Below, in pieces: positions 61,744 through 64,000 of a DNA stretch of 64,000 bases (positions within the stretch are counted from its first letter, which is position 1; each line of letters opens with the position of its first letter). The DNA lies in NCBI RefSeq assembly GCF_006148925.1, contig NZ_VAWB01000001.1:130001-194000 (forward strand). Reading direction: 5' to 3'. Origin of the DNA: Hyunsoonleella aestuarii (GTDB lineage Bacteria > Bacteroidota > Bacteroidia > Flavobacteriales > Flavobacteriaceae). The notes below the pieces were generated by a model that saw only the letters and a list, made by a program, of their open reading frames with translations, did not search any database and had not been told where the DNA came from. The position numbers and the translations under genes were made by a program.

Positions 61744-62947
61744 GAATATATTTTAGGATGTAATTTAATAAATCTTGAGCGACCTCAGTTTTTGTTTTTA
61801 AATCAAACGTCGTAATATCATATTTATCATTAATAAAAGTGACCTTATTTGTATTGGTTTTAAAGCCAGCGCCTTTGTCGTTCAACGAATTTAAAACAAT
61901 TAAATTTAAATTCTTCTTTTTTAGTTTGCCTTTTGCGTTTTCAATTTCATTATTAGTCTCCAAGGCAAAACCTACTAAATACTGATGTTTCTTAAGAGAA
62001 CCAAGCGACGCCAAAATGTCTTCAGTCTTTTCCAATTCTAAAGTTAACGTCGTTTTATTCTTTTTTATTTTCTGTGAAGCGACTTCTTTTGGTCTAAAAT
62101 CTGCAACCGCAGCAGATAGAATAGCAACGTCAACATTACTAAAATGCTTATGTGTTTCCTCATACATTTCTTGAGCATTTACAACGGGCAATATCGCTAT
62201 TAGTTTATGAGAAACTTTTTGATGTGTTGGTCCAGTAACTAGAAAAACCTCAGCACCAAGATTAGCAGAAGCTTTAGCAATTTCAAAGCCCATTTTACCA
62301 CTTGAGTGATTCCCTATAAATCTTACAGGATCAATAGCCTCATAAGTTGGTCCAGCAGTTATGAGAACTCGCTTTCCACGAAGCGGTAATTTTTCCAAAA
62401 TATCATCTTCAATAAAAGAGACAATATCTTCTGGCTCTGCCATTCTACCTTCTCCAACAAGCCCACTAGCCAGTTCACCCGAAGTAGCTGGAATCATTAT
62501 GTTGCCATAGCCTTTTAAGGCCTCAAAAGAATTAAATGTACTTTCATGTTTGTACATATCTAAGTCCATGGCTGGAGCAAAATAAACAGGGCATTTTGCA
62601 GATAAATAGGTAGCTAAAAGCAAATTATCGCATGTACCATTAGCCATTTTAGATAATGTGTTGGCTGTGGCAGGAGCAATTATAAAATAATCTGCCCAAA
62701 GCCCTAAATCGACATGATTATTCCAAACAGCGTTATCATCTTCCTCATTGGTAAATGATGAATAAACCGGATTTTTAGATAATGTTGATAAGGTTAAAGG
62801 TGTTATAAAATCTTTTGAAGATGGCGTCATTACAACTTTTACATTGGCGCCCGATTTTATAAAAAGTCTAACTAATGAAGCGGTTTTATAAGCGGCTATA
62901 CCAGCACTAATGCCTAAAAGTATATTTTTGCCGCTTAGTAAACTCAT
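61736..62947 (-). CDS. coaBC: Bifunctional phosphopantothenoylcysteine decarboxylase/synthase
   Basis: Joins cysteine to 4'-phosphopantothenate and decarboxylates it in coenzyme A synthesis. The 403 residues have an N-terminal flavoprotein domain (about 1-180: LLGISAGIAAYKTASLVR, the catalytic His in NNHVDLGLWADYF and FAPAMDLDMY) and a C-terminal synthase domain (about 185-400: RVLITAGPTYEAIDPVRFIGNHSSGKMG and VADFRPKEV). It starts 5 nt after rpoZ. Confidence 0.96.
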   Translation of the reverse strand: MSLLSGKNILLGISAGIAAYKTASLVRLFIKSGANVKVVMTPSSKDFITPLTLSTLSKNPVYSSFTNEEDDNAVWNNHVDLGLWADYFIIAPATANTLSKMANGTCDNLLLATYLSAKCPVYFAPAMDLDMYKHESTFNSFEALKGYGNIMIPATSGELASGLVGEGRMAEPEDIVSFIEDDILEKLPLRGKRVLITAGPTYEAIDPVRFIGNHSSGKMGFEIAKASANLGAEVFLVTGPTHQKVSHKLIAILPVVNAQEMYEETHKHFSNVDVAILSAAVADFRPKEVASQKIKKNKTTLTLELEKTEDILASLGSLKKHQYLVGFALETNNEIENAKGKLKKKNLNLIVLNSLNDKGAGFKTNTNKVTFINDKYDITTFDLKTKTEVAQDLLNYILKYIHA

Positions 62948-62952
62948 AAATA

Positions 62953-63288
62953 TTATTCCTGAGAATCTTCCTCAGTATTTCTGTAATAAATTTTATCTGT
63001 TAGCCATTCTTGAACAGCTAAAGCATGAGGCTTAGGTAATTTTTCGTAAAACTTAGAAACTTCAATTTGTTCTTTATTTTCAAAAATTTCTTCTAAACTA
63101 TCATTATAAGTAGCGAACTCTTCTAACTTATCAATTAGCTCTTTTTTAATGTCAGTATTAATTTGTTCTGCACGTCTAGAAATAATTGAAATGGACTCAT
63201 AGATATTATCAGTTAGTTCGTCAACTTGGTTTCTGTCGTAAGTTACTGTATTAACAGGAGCAGTGGTTTTCTTTAAATCTATTTTCAT
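62953..63288 (-). CDS. rpoZ: DNA-directed RNA polymerase omega subunit (Bacteroidota type)
   Basis: A 111-residue protein placed between bamD and coaBC. It is longer than E. coli omega and has the Bacteroidota form: TYDRNQVDELTDNIYESISIISRRAEQINTDIKKEL, where the RRAxQ core is shared with RpoZ, then a LAVQEWLTDKIYYR end. Omega helps assemble RNA polymerase. The call rests on position and the core motif; databases annotate this Bacteroidota family as omega. Confidence 0.87.
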   Translation of the reverse strand: MKIDLKKTTAPVNTVTYDRNQVDELTDNIYESISIISRRAEQINTDIKKELIDKLEEFATYNDSLEEIFENKEQIEVSKFYEKLPKPHALAVQEWLTDKIYYRNTEEDSQE

Positions 63289-63292
63289 ATGT

Positions 63293-64000
63293 TTAGCTTT
63301 TATTGCTATAATTTTTTAATTCATTATCTATCTCTAAAGCCATATTATTTACTTCTTCAATATGCTCAGAATTCGTGTAAGTATTTATAAAAGTAGTACA
63401 AGTCTTTTTTGCTTCCAAGAGTCTTTCTTCTTTTTTGCTCTCAACACTATTAACTGCAAGTTTGAAAGAAGAATCCAATTTATAAAATAAGGCATCTTCA
63501 CGTAAGGAAGATCCAGGAAACTCGAATATAAAATTTTCAAAAGACTTTATAGATGCAGGGTAATCTGATATGTGATTATATTGTTTCGCAATACTATAGG
63601 CCTTTTTTTCTAATTTAAAATCTAATTCTTGGACTAAATCACTTGCCTCCTTTAGATATCCAGATTCTGGAAACAAATTAATAAAGGTTTGTAATTTTTC
63701 AATCGCCTCTTTTGTTTCTTTTTGATCCTTTGAATAAACTGGGGATAACATGTAGTAACTTTTAGCGCTCAAAAATGACGCTTCCTCTAATTTTTCACTT
63801 TTTGGATAACTTGAAGCAAAACGTTCAAATTGATAAGCAGCGACGTAGTAATCCTTCATTTCGTAAAATGAATTAGAATACAAATACATTAATTTTTGTG
63901 CTTGAGGTTTCCCTCTATAATTAGGTACAATTTGAGCAAAAAGCCTATTGGCCTTATCATATTTACCTTCGTTGTAAAGACTTTCTCCCATTTCAAATTT
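63293..64000 (-). CDS. bamD: Outer membrane assembly lipoprotein BamD (partial)
   Basis: The C-terminal 235 residues of a helical TPR protein; the coding frame runs on past 64000, so the signal peptide and lipobox are outside the window. Repeats such as GKYDKANRLFAQIVPNYRGKPQAQKLMYLYSNSFYEM, YVAAYQFERFASSYPKSEKLEEASFLSAKSYY and PASIKSFENFIFEFPGSSLREDALFYKL are typical of BamD/YfiO, which supports beta-barrel insertion into the outer membrane. It lies 4 nt before rpoZ in a conserved Bacteroidota unit. Confidence 0.92.
   Translation of the reverse strand, partial: KFEMGESLYNEGKYDKANRLFAQIVPNYRGKPQAQKLMYLYSNSFYEMKDYYVAAYQFERFASSYPKSEKLEEASFLSAKSYYMLSPVYSKDQKETKEAIEKLQTFINLFPESGYLKEASDLVQELDFKLEKKAYSIAKQYNHISDYPASIKSFENFIFEFPGSSLREDALFYKLDSSFKLAVNSVESKKEERLLEAKKTCTTFINTYTNSEHIEEVNNMALEIDNELKNYSNKS

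Overview
The window is chromosomal DNA of a member of the Flavobacteriaceae (Bacteroidota). The evidence is the partial 16S rRNA at the left edge, the low G+C content, the Bacteroidota-type promoters (TTG, about 20 nt, TAnnTTTG), the lack of strong Shine-Dalgarno sites, the TonB-dependent receptors with carboxypeptidase-regulatory-like N-termini, and families typical of this group (DUF4835, DUF6146, DUF6787, 2TM, the secreted protein called 'asparagine synthetase B', a split transketolase, a DUF4212/sodium-solute symporter pair). A marine relative of Formosa, Algibacter or Winogradskyella is my guess from the 16S signature; I could not test it.

Layout. 1-921: 5' part of a 16S gene (minus) with tandem rRNA promoters. 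1.65-5.0 kb: thrS-infC-rpmI-rplT translation operon. 5.1-7.5 kb: GntP-type permease, YjbQ protein, lipoprotein. 7.5-14.8 kb (minus): secreted amidotransferase-like protein, dnaB, accA, DMT transporter, LptF/G permease, tgt. 14.9-17.5 kb: split transketolase and a small beta-barrel. 17.5-20.9 kb (minus): two sodium symporter systems. 20.9-26.2 kb: acyltransferase-like membrane protein, TfoX-N protein, TonB receptor, LETM1-related protein. 26.2-32.8 kb (minus): LytTR/LytS signalling operon with three 2TM domains, a TonB protein and another receptor. 33.0-36.7 kb: ferredoxin, acyl-CoA reductase, serC, serA. 36.8-41.4 kb: DUF937, small proteins and a His/Asp-rich TonB receptor that is probably for a metal. 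41.4-48.2 kb: folE, LolD-like ATPase, TIGR02757, S10 and M61 peptidases, glycosyltransferase. 48.2-53.3 kb: BatA-like protein, a dihydroorotase homologue without metal ligands, DUF4870, esterase, then crtW. 53.3-64.0 kb (minus): OmpR-type two-component pair, coaE, YbbR, glycosyltransferase, fabI, recN, DUF4835, coaBC, rpoZ, partial bamD.

Most of this is conserved housekeeping DNA. I found no CRISPR, prophage, transposon, secretion or defence island, and I do not claim a wholly new system. The most interesting signals are: infC, whose only plausible start is AUA/AUU; a dihydroorotase homologue in which all four metal-binding His are replaced; a Tgt without its zinc cysteines; an almost symmetrical divergent promoter between the ferredoxin and acyl-CoA reductase genes; a sensor kinase fused to a duplicated 2TM domain; a His-rich TonB receptor encoded beside a His-rich small exported protein; a palindromic candidate operator on the crtW promoter; and an intergenic palindromic repeat that touches the serA start.
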